This document shows positions 26,330 to 34,307 of a stretch of DNA of 42,526 nucleotides, one piece after another. The position numbers were made by a program, and so were the translations under genes. The stretch's first letter is position 1. The number at the start of each line of letters is the position of its first letter. The notes beneath the pieces are model-generated. The model did not search any database and was not told the origin of the DNA. It worked only from the letters and a program-made list of their open reading frames with translations. The stretch comes from Bacteroidota bacterium (lineage in GTDB: Bacteria; Bacteroidota; Bacteroidia; Bacteroidales; Prolixibacteraceae), in assembly GCA_023412195.1 (NCBI GenBank), contig JAEYNZ010000108.1, positions 1-42,526 of the forward strand, written 5' to 3'.

Positions 26330-27046
26330 ATGAAAATTACATATTTTACGAATTACACTGAATTAAGTGACTATGCGTCAGGATTGATTATTGAAAATGT
26401 TAGCAAAAAACCTGATTTATTGTTTTGTGCAGCAAGTGGAGGATCTCCTTTGGGAACTTATCGTGGCCTTGCTGAGTATCATAAGAATAACCCTGGTGCA
26501 TTTGAAAATTTTAGAGTTGTCAAACTGGATGAATGGGGTGGGATACCTATGGACAATGACCAATCTTGTGAAACCTATCTGCAGAGGAACCTGTTGCAAC
26601 CATTGGAAATTCCTGCATCTTCCTACATCTCATTTGAAAGTGATGCTGCAGACAAACAGGCAGAATGTGAAAGAATCGGATCCTGTCTCCAGTCGTCGGG
26701 CCCTATCGATATCTGTCTTCTTGGACTGGGACTCAATGGCCACATTGCATTTAATGAACCTGCAGATTACATGATTGCTGATTGCCACATAACAGATCTT
26801 TCTGAAGACTCCATGAAACATCCTATGGCTATGAATATGGGAATTGTTCCTGCTTATGGACTGACAATAGGGCTTAAGGATATTTTATTATCGGGGAAAA
26901 TTATAATCTTGATTAGCGGCAAAGGCAAGGCTGAAATTTTCAAAAACTTCCTTTCCGGAAAGATTACACCCTTTCTGCCGGCTTCTTTTCTTTGGTTGCA
27001 TCCTGATACCGAATGCCTTGTTGATTCAGAAAGCATCAGCAGATAA
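26330..27046 (+). CDS. Glucosamine/galactosamine-6-phosphate deaminase-like protein
   Basis: A 238-residue isomerase/deaminase of the NagB/6-phosphogluconolactonase superfamily, which converts hexosamine-6-phosphate to a ketose phosphate plus ammonia. Motifs: phosphate loop CAASGGSPLGTYRGL, LDEWGG (Asp67, equal to E. coli NagB Asp72) and GLGLNGHIAFNEP (Asn136, His138, Glu143). NagB has Asp141 where Asn136 lies here; a GLGxNGH form is, as I recall, closer to the galactosamine-6-phosphate (AgaI) group. It is 111 bp after the lactonase-like gene, ends the run, and is convergent with the FRG gene. It may supply the deamination step for an amino sugar; substrate unproven. Confidence 0.87.
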   Translation: MKITYFTNYTELSDYASGLIIENVSKKPDLLFCAASGGSPLGTYRGLAEYHKNNPGAFENFRVVKLDEWGGIPMDNDQSCETYLQRNLLQPLEIPASSYISFESDAADKQAECERIGSCLQSSGPIDICLLGLGLNGHIAFNEPADYMIADCHITDLSEDSMKHPMAMNMGIVPAYGLTIGLKDILLSGKIIILISGKGKAEIFKNFLSGKITPFLPASFLWLHPDTECLVDSESISR

Positions 27047-27078
27047 ATTTTCTCATTGAGTTGAATCCCGTTGTACGT

Positions 27079-27906
27079 TTATGATGGTTCATCCCCATCA
27101 TACAACTTCGGCTGGTAATGTCTTTTCAGCCAGCTCGCCAGTCCATCGAGTCCCGGGAATAATACCCTCTCAGTAATATTGGCCTGGTCAAGTTTATCAC
27201 GGATTTCCCATTTAAGTTTGGCGGGAATGATTATTCGCCTGTACATGCCCGAATGTTTTACAAGCCAGTTGTCAAGAATAGCTGTAGCATCGGTCATAAT
27301 TGAAAACAAGGTAAACTGGTTTACAATTCTTTCGTCAAGCGAAGGTGGTTCAAAAAATAATACATGGCCTTTTCCAATTTTTTCATCGAATTTCTGAAGA
27401 GAAATGAATTCCGTTTCAAGCATTTCTACTGTAAAGGCATTGCATTTTTCCTTGTTCAGCAAAGAAATGAGCGGTTCAGGTGCCATCCTGTTCACCTTCA
27501 CAAAATCAACCTGCCAGATTACTCCGTCGGTATCGAATTTTTCCGTATTGGCAGTGGCAAAATGCATGGCAACAAAAGGTGAATAAGTCCAGTCAAGCAA
27601 TCGCGTAGTCAGTCCATGATGCTGCGCCAGAACAATCGCTCTTAACTGGGAATCAGTATGCCGGGGTTCATTAGTCCGGGCATATTTACGGAAATTACGC
27701 AACAAGTGATATTCCAGTTCAGGATGATCGCCGCAATTACGCAGAAAGCTGTTCCTCAGCTGGTACCGGCAATCAGATAATCCCCTGAAGGCATAATCGC
27801 TCCGGTAACGCCCCATACCGGGTTTCCATGCATCATAATAAACCTCATTTAAAAGGTCATTCCAGCTTTCAACTATAACATCATTTTTTGTTATCTGGCA
27901 GTTCAT
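27079..27906 (-). CDS. FRG-domain protein
   Basis: A 275-residue cytosolic protein starting at the ATG at 27906; a longer frame upstream adds 25 non-conserved residues. It carries the FRG domain (PF08867), named for the conserved Phe-Arg-Gly motif, seen in SDYAFRGLSDCRYQL. The second conserved block, LAQHHGLTTRLLDWTYSPFVAMHFA, is the family hallmark. No extra domain follows: the remaining ~130 residues are part of the FRG fold or a short tail. The biochemical role of FRG is not established; it occurs alone or fused in defence-like and toxin-like contexts. It is convergent with the deaminase and isolated on its strand. Confidence 0.87.
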   Translation of the reverse strand: MNCQITKNDVIVESWNDLLNEVYYDAWKPGMGRYRSDYAFRGLSDCRYQLRNSFLRNCGDHPELEYHLLRNFRKYARTNEPRHTDSQLRAIVLAQHHGLTTRLLDWTYSPFVAMHFATANTEKFDTDGVIWQVDFVKVNRMAPEPLISLLNKEKCNAFTVEMLETEFISLQKFDEKIGKGHVLFFEPPSLDERIVNQFTLFSIMTDATAILDNWLVKHSGMYRRIIIPAKLKWEIRDKLDQANITERVLFPGLDGLASWLKRHYQPKLYDGDEPS

Positions 27907-28289
27907 GTTATTCCTTAATTGAATTACGAATTTAACAAAAACAACACAACAAAGGAATGATCTGTAGGGTTTGGAATCCATTCTTTTTCCATACGGATGA
28001 AGAAGACTCCGTCTTAACCGGCAGCGATACCCCGATGTTTACTATATTTGAAATGCAAAAGTTTTCATTTTTCAGCATGAATAGTATTTCAAACTATGTA
28101 TATAAGCATTTTTCAACTTTGGCTTTTAGAAGCCTATCTGCTCATATTTCCTGCCTGCAGCAGGAAATCGGTTTCAATCTTATCCCAGAAAGGGGGTGGG
28201 GGAAAGCCCCTGTCACCTCTGGCACCTTCTTTCAGAGAACAGAAGTAAATGCTGAACATTTTGGTTCCAATATATTTAATTAACACAAC
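27907..28289. other. Intergenic leader with two strong hairpins, no gene
   Basis: About 380 bp between divergent genes. A perfect 8-bp stem with a 5-nt loop lies at 28147-28167 (TTTCCTGC / GCAGGAAA). A second structure at 28195-28217 pairs GGTGGGGG with CCCC-TGT-CACC across an AAAG loop. Neither is followed by a T-tract, so these are not plain terminators. They sit 70-145 bp ahead of the metallophosphoesterase start and could form its 5' leader. A 108-codon frame here has no family features and is treated as non-coding. Confidence 0.45.
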
Positions 28290-29456
28290 ATGAAAATCCA
28301 TTATCATCTTTTATATAGCTTTCTGGTACTTTCGCTGAGTCTTTTTTCACAGGAAATTCAGATCAATCATGGCCCTTACATCCAGGCTGTTGATGAAACA
28401 CAGGTAACAATTGTCTGGACTACTACAACTGACGCCGTGTCGTGGGTTGAATTGGCCCCTGCAGGCGACAACAGCTTTTACAGCACGGAGCATCCTAGAT
28501 ATTACCAGACAAAAAACGGAAACAGGGTTGTGGGTCAACTTCATAAAGTAACAATCACAGGACTACAAAAAGCAACCGGATACAGGTATCGTGTATTTTC
28601 AAAAGCTGTTCTCAAATATGAAGGCCACAGGTTACTTTATGGAAATATTGCATCGACTAATGTATACAGTAAAAAACTTTTGCGGTTTCATACATCCGAC
28701 ACACAAAAGGACTCTATATCATTTTTGGTACTGAATGATATTCATGGCAGGGTTGATGATCTGGCCGCTTTAAGCAGAAATGTAGTTTATGGTAAAACCG
28801 ACCTTGTCTTCTTCAACGGAGATATGGTTTCCTCTATGGTTGATGAACAGCAGTTTTTTGAAGGATTCATGGATAAAGCCACAGAGCTGTATGCTTCAGA
28901 GGTTCCAGTATTTTTCAGCCGTGGAAACCATGAAACAAGGGGAAAGTTTAGCGTATATTTTCCTGATTATTTCCCTACTCCAACAGGAAGGCTATACTAT
29001 TCGTTCAGGCAGGGGCCGGTGCACTTTATCGTGCTTGATTGCGGTGAGGATAAACCCGATTCTGATATTGAATATTCAGGTCTGGCACAATTTGATGCCT
29101 ACCGCACAGAACAGCAGGAATGGCTGAAGAATGAAATTCAAAGAGAGGAATTTAAATCAGCACCTCATAAAATTATTGTGATACATATTCCACCAGTGGG
29201 GTCCGATTGGCACGGCCCCAAGGATATCAGGGAAAAAATTCTTCCGGTACTAAAAAATCAGGGGATTACTGCAATGATTTGCGGACATACCCACCGGTTC
29301 CAGTACATCGGGCCCGATGGAGGTGAACTTGATTTTCCCATTATCATCAATGCCCATACAACCTCACTTGAAGCTGATGCAACCCGCGATAAAATGGTGA
29401 TTGTCCGTAAAGATACTGAAGGAAAAATATTGAACCGGTTTGAATTTGCCAAATAA
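28290..29456 (+). CDS. Metallophosphoesterase with N-terminal Fn3-like domain
   Basis: A 388-residue secreted phosphoesterase of the calcineurin-like, purple-acid-phosphatase-type family. After a signal peptide (YHLLYSFLVLSLSLFSQ) comes a ~100-residue Fn3-like domain (QINHGPYIQAVDETQVTIVW ... GLQKATGYRYRVFS). The catalytic domain holds the five metal-binding blocks: VLNDIHGRVDD, FFNGDMVSS, FSRGNHETRG, VIHIPP and ICGHTHRFQ. It may release phosphate from organic phosphates in the periplasm; substrate unknown. It is followed by the glycyl radical pair after 278 bp and may be independent. Confidence 0.92.
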   Translation: MKIHYHLLYSFLVLSLSLFSQEIQINHGPYIQAVDETQVTIVWTTTTDAVSWVELAPAGDNSFYSTEHPRYYQTKNGNRVVGQLHKVTITGLQKATGYRYRVFSKAVLKYEGHRLLYGNIASTNVYSKKLLRFHTSDTQKDSISFLVLNDIHGRVDDLAALSRNVVYGKTDLVFFNGDMVSSMVDEQQFFEGFMDKATELYASEVPVFFSRGNHETRGKFSVYFPDYFPTPTGRLYYSFRQGPVHFIVLDCGEDKPDSDIEYSGLAQFDAYRTEQQEWLKNEIQREEFKSAPHKIIVIHIPPVGSDWHGPKDIREKILPVLKNQGITAMICGHTHRFQYIGPDGGELDFPIIINAHTTSLEADATRDKMVIVRKDTEGKILNRFEFAK

Positions 29457-29678
29457 TAAATTATCCCCATCAGTACCTGGAGGAGTGGAGATTCATATTG
29501 TAATAAGAATGATGCCTTTGACATAAAAATTTTAGTTTCCACTAAGAAATCTTCTTGTTTATTTTATACTTTTATACCTAATTCTTCCGTGGAAAATGAC
29601 AAACGAATTTAAATATTCAAATCTGCTGGTAACCTACAGGTGCCTTTTTGAATGCAGGATTTTTTATTCGTAACCATA

Positions 29679-29691
29679 CCCCGTGCCGGGG
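29679..29691 (+). other. Leader hairpin before the glycyl radical gene
   Basis: A 5-bp GC-only stem, CCCCG / CGGGG, with a 3-nt loop (TGC), ends 43 bp before the ATG at 29735. It is followed by GTTGTTGTTATTT, which is not a clean T-tract. It could be a transcript-end hairpin of the upstream gene or a leader structure; the sequence cannot decide. Confidence 0.4.
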
Positions 29692-29734
29692 GTTGTTGTT
29701 ATTTATCTGTTTCCAAATTTAAGAACTTCATCAT

Positions 29735-32173
29735 ATGATCGTTAAAGATATTTCCTTACAACAGGATACTGTTTTAAATAATAATGTTCAAAGAGATTCG
29801 ACTTATCCGGGAATGAATGATCGGATCAGGCAATTACGCCGGATAAGTGTTGAAACCAAAGAATCACTTTCCATAGAGCGGGCACTAATTACGACTCGTT
29901 TCTACAAGGAGAATGATGGCACATATTCAGTGCCCATGATGCGGGCACTCAACTTTATGGAATTATGCAAAAAAAAATCCATTTATATTGGCAGTGGTGA
30001 ACTCATCGTGGGGGAGCGGGGGCCGAAACCAAAGTCGGTACCAACGTTTCCTGAACTTACCTGCCACAGTACGGATGATTTTCATGTTCTGAATACCCGT
30101 GATCAGCAATGCTATATTATTTCTCAGGAAGATATTGATACGTATGAACGCGATATAATTCCCTACTGGAAAGGACGGACAATGCGGGAACGGATATTTA
30201 ACCATGTGCCCCCTGATTGGAAAACTGCATATGAAGCCGGACTGTTTACTGAGTTCATGGAGCAGCGGGCACCAGGGCACACGGCACTTGACGGGAAAAT
30301 ATACAAAAAAGGTATGCTGGATTTTAAAAGGGAAATTACAGTACAAATAGAAAAACTTGATTTTCTGAATGATCCTGAAGCCACTGATAAGCTTGAAGAA
30401 CTGCAGGCAATGGCAGTTTCATGTGATGCCGCCATAGTATTTGCGGAGAGGCATGCAGCTTTGGCTGAAAAAATGGCTGCCACCGAAGCAGATGCCCAAC
30501 GGGTATCTGAGTTAAAAATGATTGCTGAGGTATGCCGCCGGGTACCTGCCTATGCTCCCCGGAATTTTTGGGAAGCCATTCAGATGTACTGGTTTGTTCA
30601 TCTGGGAACCATCACCGAACTGAATGGTTGGGATGCCATGAATCCGGGCCATTTCGATCAGCACCTGTTGCCATTTTACGAAAAGGACCTGGCTGAAGGT
30701 ACGCTCAGAAGGGAGGAGGCAAAAGAACTCCTGAGCTGTTTCTGGATAAAGGTCAACAATCATCCTGCTCCGCCCAAGGTGGGTATTACAGCCCGGGAAA
30801 GCGGAACTTATAACGATTTTACAAATATTAATATCGGAGGGTTGAAACGTGATGGAACGAATGCCGTCAGTGAAGTTTCTTATCTGCTTCTTGAAGTGGC
30901 GGAAGAACTGCATATTCTGCAGCCGGGAAATTCGGTCCACATCAGCACATCCACTCCCGACAGGTTCCTGCATGCCGCATGCAGAGTGATCAGGCGTGGA
31001 TATGGTTTTCCATCTGTATTTAACACGGATACCTATGTCAAAGAGTTGATCCGACAGGAGAAATCACTATCCGATGCTCGTGAAGGCGGTTGCAGTGGCT
31101 GTATTGAAGTAGGGGCATTTGGCAAGGAAGCTTTTTTGCTGACCGGATATCTGAACGTCCCAAAAATCCTTGAAGTTACCCTGAATAATGGAATTGATCC
31201 GCTTACCGGAAGAAAAGCCGGTCCGGAAACGGGTAATCCACTGGAATTTAAAAATTTTTATGAGCTGTATGATGCCTTTCTGAAACAGCTTCATTACGTA
31301 GTGGATCAAAAAATCAGGGTGAGCAATTACATCGACCGCATGTTCGCCAGGTATGCCCCTGCACCTTTTCTTTCGGTAGTTATCGATGATTGCATTAAAA
31401 AGGGGAAGGATTATTATGATGGCGGTCCCCGTTATAATACCAGCTATATACAGTGCACGGGGCTGGCAACGGTTACCGACAGCCTTGCTGTATTGAAGAA
31501 GCACGTTTTTGATGATGGCACCATAGCAATGGAAACCCTGCTGAATGCCCTGCGGAATAATTTCGAAGGAAATGAACCATTGAGGCAGCGCATACGCAAC
31601 CGTACGCCTTTTTTTGGAAATGACAATGATTATGCCGATGGCATTGCAGTAAAAGTTTATAATGATTTGTTGCGGGCAATCGATGGTAAACCCAATATCA
31701 AAGGAGGATCCTACCATGTTAATATGCTTTCAACTACCTGTCATGTTTACTTTGGTAAAGTTTTGGGGGCAACCCCAAATGGCAGGTTTGCCGGAAAACC
31801 TATCTCCGACGGAACTTCTCCTTCACATGGCTGTGATACCCACGGCCCTACGGCAGTAGTACGCTCACTGGGCAAACTAGCCCAGGAAAGATCGGGAGGA
31901 ACTCTTCTTAACCTGCGATTTGTTCCTTCATTGCTTAAACGTGAAAAGGATCTGGAAAAGCTGGGCCATTTGATCCGTAGCTATTTTACCCTTGGCGGAC
32001 ACCATGTTCAGTTTAATATTGTTGATACCAGTACCCTTCGTGCCGCCCAGGAGTGCCCCGAAGATTACAGGGACCTGATGGTGCGCATGGCAGGATACAG
32101 CGATTACTTTAACCACATGAATGAGGATCTGCAGCAGGAAATTATTGACCGGACTGAAAACGGATCTTTTTAA
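29735..32173 (+). CDS. Glycyl radical enzyme (HypD-like dehydratase group)
   Basis: An 812-residue glycyl radical enzyme, an O2-sensitive catalyst activated by its radical-SAM partner downstream. The radical Gly787 is in VRMAGYSDYF near the C-terminus. The catalytic Cys is Cys456 in GGCSGCIEVG, with Glu458 at Cys+2, the C-x-E signature of dehydratase-type members. The N-terminal half (MEQRAPGHTALDGKIYKKGMLDF) and the block GAFGKEAFLLTGYLNVPKILE resemble trans-4-hydroxy-L-proline dehydratase, as I recall it, but P5C reductase is absent nearby, so the substrate is open. The activase gene starts 17 bp downstream. It indicates an anaerobic or facultative lifestyle. Confidence 0.92.
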   Translation: MIVKDISLQQDTVLNNNVQRDSTYPGMNDRIRQLRRISVETKESLSIERALITTRFYKENDGTYSVPMMRALNFMELCKKKSIYIGSGELIVGERGPKPKSVPTFPELTCHSTDDFHVLNTRDQQCYIISQEDIDTYERDIIPYWKGRTMRERIFNHVPPDWKTAYEAGLFTEFMEQRAPGHTALDGKIYKKGMLDFKREITVQIEKLDFLNDPEATDKLEELQAMAVSCDAAIVFAERHAALAEKMAATEADAQRVSELKMIAEVCRRVPAYAPRNFWEAIQMYWFVHLGTITELNGWDAMNPGHFDQHLLPFYEKDLAEGTLRREEAKELLSCFWIKVNNHPAPPKVGITARESGTYNDFTNINIGGLKRDGTNAVSEVSYLLLEVAEELHILQPGNSVHISTSTPDRFLHAACRVIRRGYGFPSVFNTDTYVKELIRQEKSLSDAREGGCSGCIEVGAFGKEAFLLTGYLNVPKILEVTLNNGIDPLTGRKAGPETGNPLEFKNFYELYDAFLKQLHYVVDQKIRVSNYIDRMFARYAPAPFLSVVIDDCIKKGKDYYDGGPRYNTSYIQCTGLATVTDSLAVLKKHVFDDGTIAMETLLNALRNNFEGNEPLRQRIRNRTPFFGNDNDYADGIAVKVYNDLLRAIDGKPNIKGGSYHVNMLSTTCHVYFGKVLGATPNGRFAGKPISDGTSPSHGCDTHGPTAVVRSLGKLAQERSGGTLLNLRFVPSLLKREKDLEKLGHLIRSYFTLGGHHVQFNIVDTSTLRAAQECPEDYRDLMVRMAGYSDYFNHMNEDLQQEIIDRTENGSF

Positions 32174-32190
32174 CCAATTGTATTTACGCT

Positions 32191-33108
32191 GTGAAAGGGA
32201 TGATTCAGCCACTTGTATTTGATATTAAACGGTATGCTATCGATGATGGACCGGGTATACGTGTAACCATTTTTTTCAAAGGTTGCCCGCTTTCCTGCCG
32301 CTGGTGCCACAATCCGGAGAGCCAATCGCCGCTTCAGCAGAAATTCTATACTTCAGCCAGGTGCATAGGCGTCCGTGATTGTATTGAGATTTGTCCTGAA
32401 AATGCACTGGAACTGACCCCTGCAGGAATTATAACCGATGAGACCCGGTGCAGGTTATGTGGCAGATGTGCCGGAGCCTGTCCCACCATGGCAATTGAAA
32501 TGGCAGGCAGGTATTACAGCATCCCGCAACTCCTGGAAGTCATCGAAAAAGAGCGGGTACACATCGAACAATCGGGGGGCGGAGTGACAATTTCAGGCGG
32601 AGAGCCTTTGATGTTTCCTGAATACCTGGCTGAACTGCTTTCTGTTTGCCGGAACCATGGTTTTCATACTGCTGTTGATACTTCAGGATTTGCCTCAAAA
32701 GAAAACCTGCTTAAAGTTGCAGAACATACCGATTTGTTCCTGTACGACCTCAAAATGATGAATCCTGTATTACACAAGGAATGGACAGGTGTCGACAATC
32801 ATATTATTCTGGAAAATTTAAAGTTGATTACCGGCACTGGCAAAGATGTAAACATCCGGATTCCTGTTATAAAAAATGTGAATACCCATGAGGACGAACT
32901 GCTTGGTATGGCACAGTTCATTTCAGGCTTAACCGGTGGTAAGCCTGCTGTAAACCTGCTTCCTTTTCATCTTACAGGCACAGCCAAATATGAAAAAATC
33001 GGCAAACCCTGGAATGATTACGGTATGGAAATGCTGTCGGAACCAGAACTTGAAAAAGCTGCAGAAGTCTTTAGAAGGTCTGGCCTGAAAACTGAAATAG
33101 GAGGCTGA
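32191..33108 (+). CDS. Glycyl-radical enzyme activating protein (radical SAM)
   Basis: A 305-residue activase that abstracts H from the radical Gly of its partner. The radical-SAM motif CxxxCxxC is GCPLSCRWCHNPES, and two ferredoxin-type Fe-S clusters are given by CIGVRDCIEICPENAL and CRLCGRCAGACPTMAIEMAG, the usual insert of these activases. The SAM-binding ISGGEPLMFPEYL follows. Start is GTG at 32191, with ATG at 32200 possible; spacing to the radical enzyme is 17 bp, so the pair is one unit. Its stop lies only 7 bp from the convergent aldo/keto reductase stop, with no terminator between. Confidence 0.93.
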   Translation: MKGMIQPLVFDIKRYAIDDGPGIRVTIFFKGCPLSCRWCHNPESQSPLQQKFYTSARCIGVRDCIEICPENALELTPAGIITDETRCRLCGRCAGACPTMAIEMAGRYYSIPQLLEVIEKERVHIEQSGGGVTISGGEPLMFPEYLAELLSVCRNHGFHTAVDTSGFASKENLLKVAEHTDLFLYDLKMMNPVLHKEWTGVDNHIILENLKLITGTGKDVNIRIPVIKNVNTHEDELLGMAQFISGLTGGKPAVNLLPFHLTGTAKYEKIGKPWNDYGMEMLSEPELEKAAEVFRRSGLKTEIGG

Positions 33109-33115
33109 TACCTGC

Positions 33116-33985
33116 TTATCCCCTTACACTGGCTTCCGGAATCTTTCTTGCCAGCTGCTTAAATTCATCCTGACTTTCAGCACCGATGGTGAAAGAATCA
33201 AGATATTCCTGTGCCAAAGCATACTGCAGCATCTCATCCACTTTATCGCGCAGGGTACCACCACCAAAAATTTTCATGCCAATAATCCCTTTTCCCTGTG
33301 ATTTCATGTCCTGTAAGATATTAACCACAACAGGCACTTCGGCATCCATGCGCACACCAACGGGATTAATACGTGCCAGGTCGACCTGCACCCAGGGTTC
33401 TGCGGCAGCTGTCTGAAGTGCCCCCAAAGAATGGCATGAAACACCATGTGCCTTTATAATTCCTTTTTGCCTGGCATCAGCAAGGTAATTCATGGCACCA
33501 CGGCGGTTGTTGTTCCAGTTGGGATCGGTAATGGCATGAAGCAGAACAATGTCAATATATTCCGTACCGATCTCTTTTTTGAAACGTTCTAGATCAGCAT
33601 TCATTTCCTTTTCAGTTTTTGCATGAGTCTTGGTAAGGATGACTACCTTTTCACGGTCAACCCCTTTAAGCGCTTCTTTCATGTGCGGATGTGTTCCATA
33701 CTGGTCGGCTGACTCCCAGAAAAATACTCCGTTGTCGTACCCTGCACGCAGCATGTTGGCCAGGCCTCTCAGCCCGAGTTGCCTTTTCTGGTTCGAGCTG
33801 TTTGCAAAACCATTGGTGCCTGTTCCCATAGCCAGGCGTGAAACTTCAATGCCTGTATTTCCCAACACTACTTTATCCCATGCATATTTCTTTGTCTGCG
33901 AAGCAAAAGCATGGTAAGGAAATGCATCAAGCAATAAAGTTCCTGCGATTGCTGCTCCTGATTTTATGAAATGACGGCGCTTCAT
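33116..33985 (-). CDS. Aldo/keto reductase with Tat signal (second copy)
   Basis: A 289-residue aldo/keto reductase exported by the twin-arginine path, shown by MKRRHFIKSGAAIAGTLLL. Family elements: VVLGNTGIEVSRLAMGTGTNG, VFFWESADQYGTHPHM (Asp/Tyr), VVILTKTHAKT (Lys), YIDIVLLHAITDP (His) and the cofactor end KGIIGMKIFGGGTLRD / TIGAESQDEFKQ. It is a paralogue of the protein at 13435-14352, with the same motif order. It is transcribed toward the activase gene and preceded by a 322-bp gap. Substrate unknown; could reduce keto-sugars or aldehydes in the envelope. Confidence 0.9.
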   Translation of the reverse strand: MKRRHFIKSGAAIAGTLLLDAFPYHAFASQTKKYAWDKVVLGNTGIEVSRLAMGTGTNGFANSSNQKRQLGLRGLANMLRAGYDNGVFFWESADQYGTHPHMKEALKGVDREKVVILTKTHAKTEKEMNADLERFKKEIGTEYIDIVLLHAITDPNWNNNRRGAMNYLADARQKGIIKAHGVSCHSLGALQTAAAEPWVQVDLARINPVGVRMDAEVPVVVNILQDMKSQGKGIIGMKIFGGGTLRDKVDEMLQYALAQEYLDSFTIGAESQDEFKQLARKIPEASVRG

Positions 33986-34307
33986 TATTTTGATTATTTG
34001 TGTATTTTACAGATTTCCATACAGGATCGGGTTAACATCCTCATATTCTGTTGTTCTGCTTTTATCTTAAAACAAAAATCATGAATGAATGTTCGGAATA
34101 AACTTTATTGTATCCGGGCGGGCATTTTTTTGATCAACATACTAACGGAAAGATACAGATTATGAAAATCCATATCCTGTTAAATTAATGTTTTTCAATG
34201 AAAAATACAATCATCATAATTGTAGCAGAAAAAACAGATATGTTTTGGAAGAATATGATTCCTGTTGGAAAAATAATGTGTCGTCAACCGGAACCAAATG
34301 ACAAAAA
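33986..34307. other. Intergenic gap without recognisable features
   Basis: 322 bp between two minus-strand genes. It is AT-rich, with no open frame of note, no convincing hairpin with T-tract and no repeat. A promoter for the aldo/keto reductase probably lies near its left end, but no consensus Bacteroidota -7 element (TAnnTTTG) was found in a usable position. Confidence 0.5.

Noticed and set aside
27957..28283. A 108-codon open frame before the metallophosphoesterase
   Set aside because: Its translation has no family features, its start overlaps the FRG upstream region, and hairpins lie inside it. It is treated as leader DNA.
31067..31717. A 216-codon frame antisense to the glycyl radical gene
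   Set aside because: It lies inside a clear catalytic gene and has no recognisable domain.
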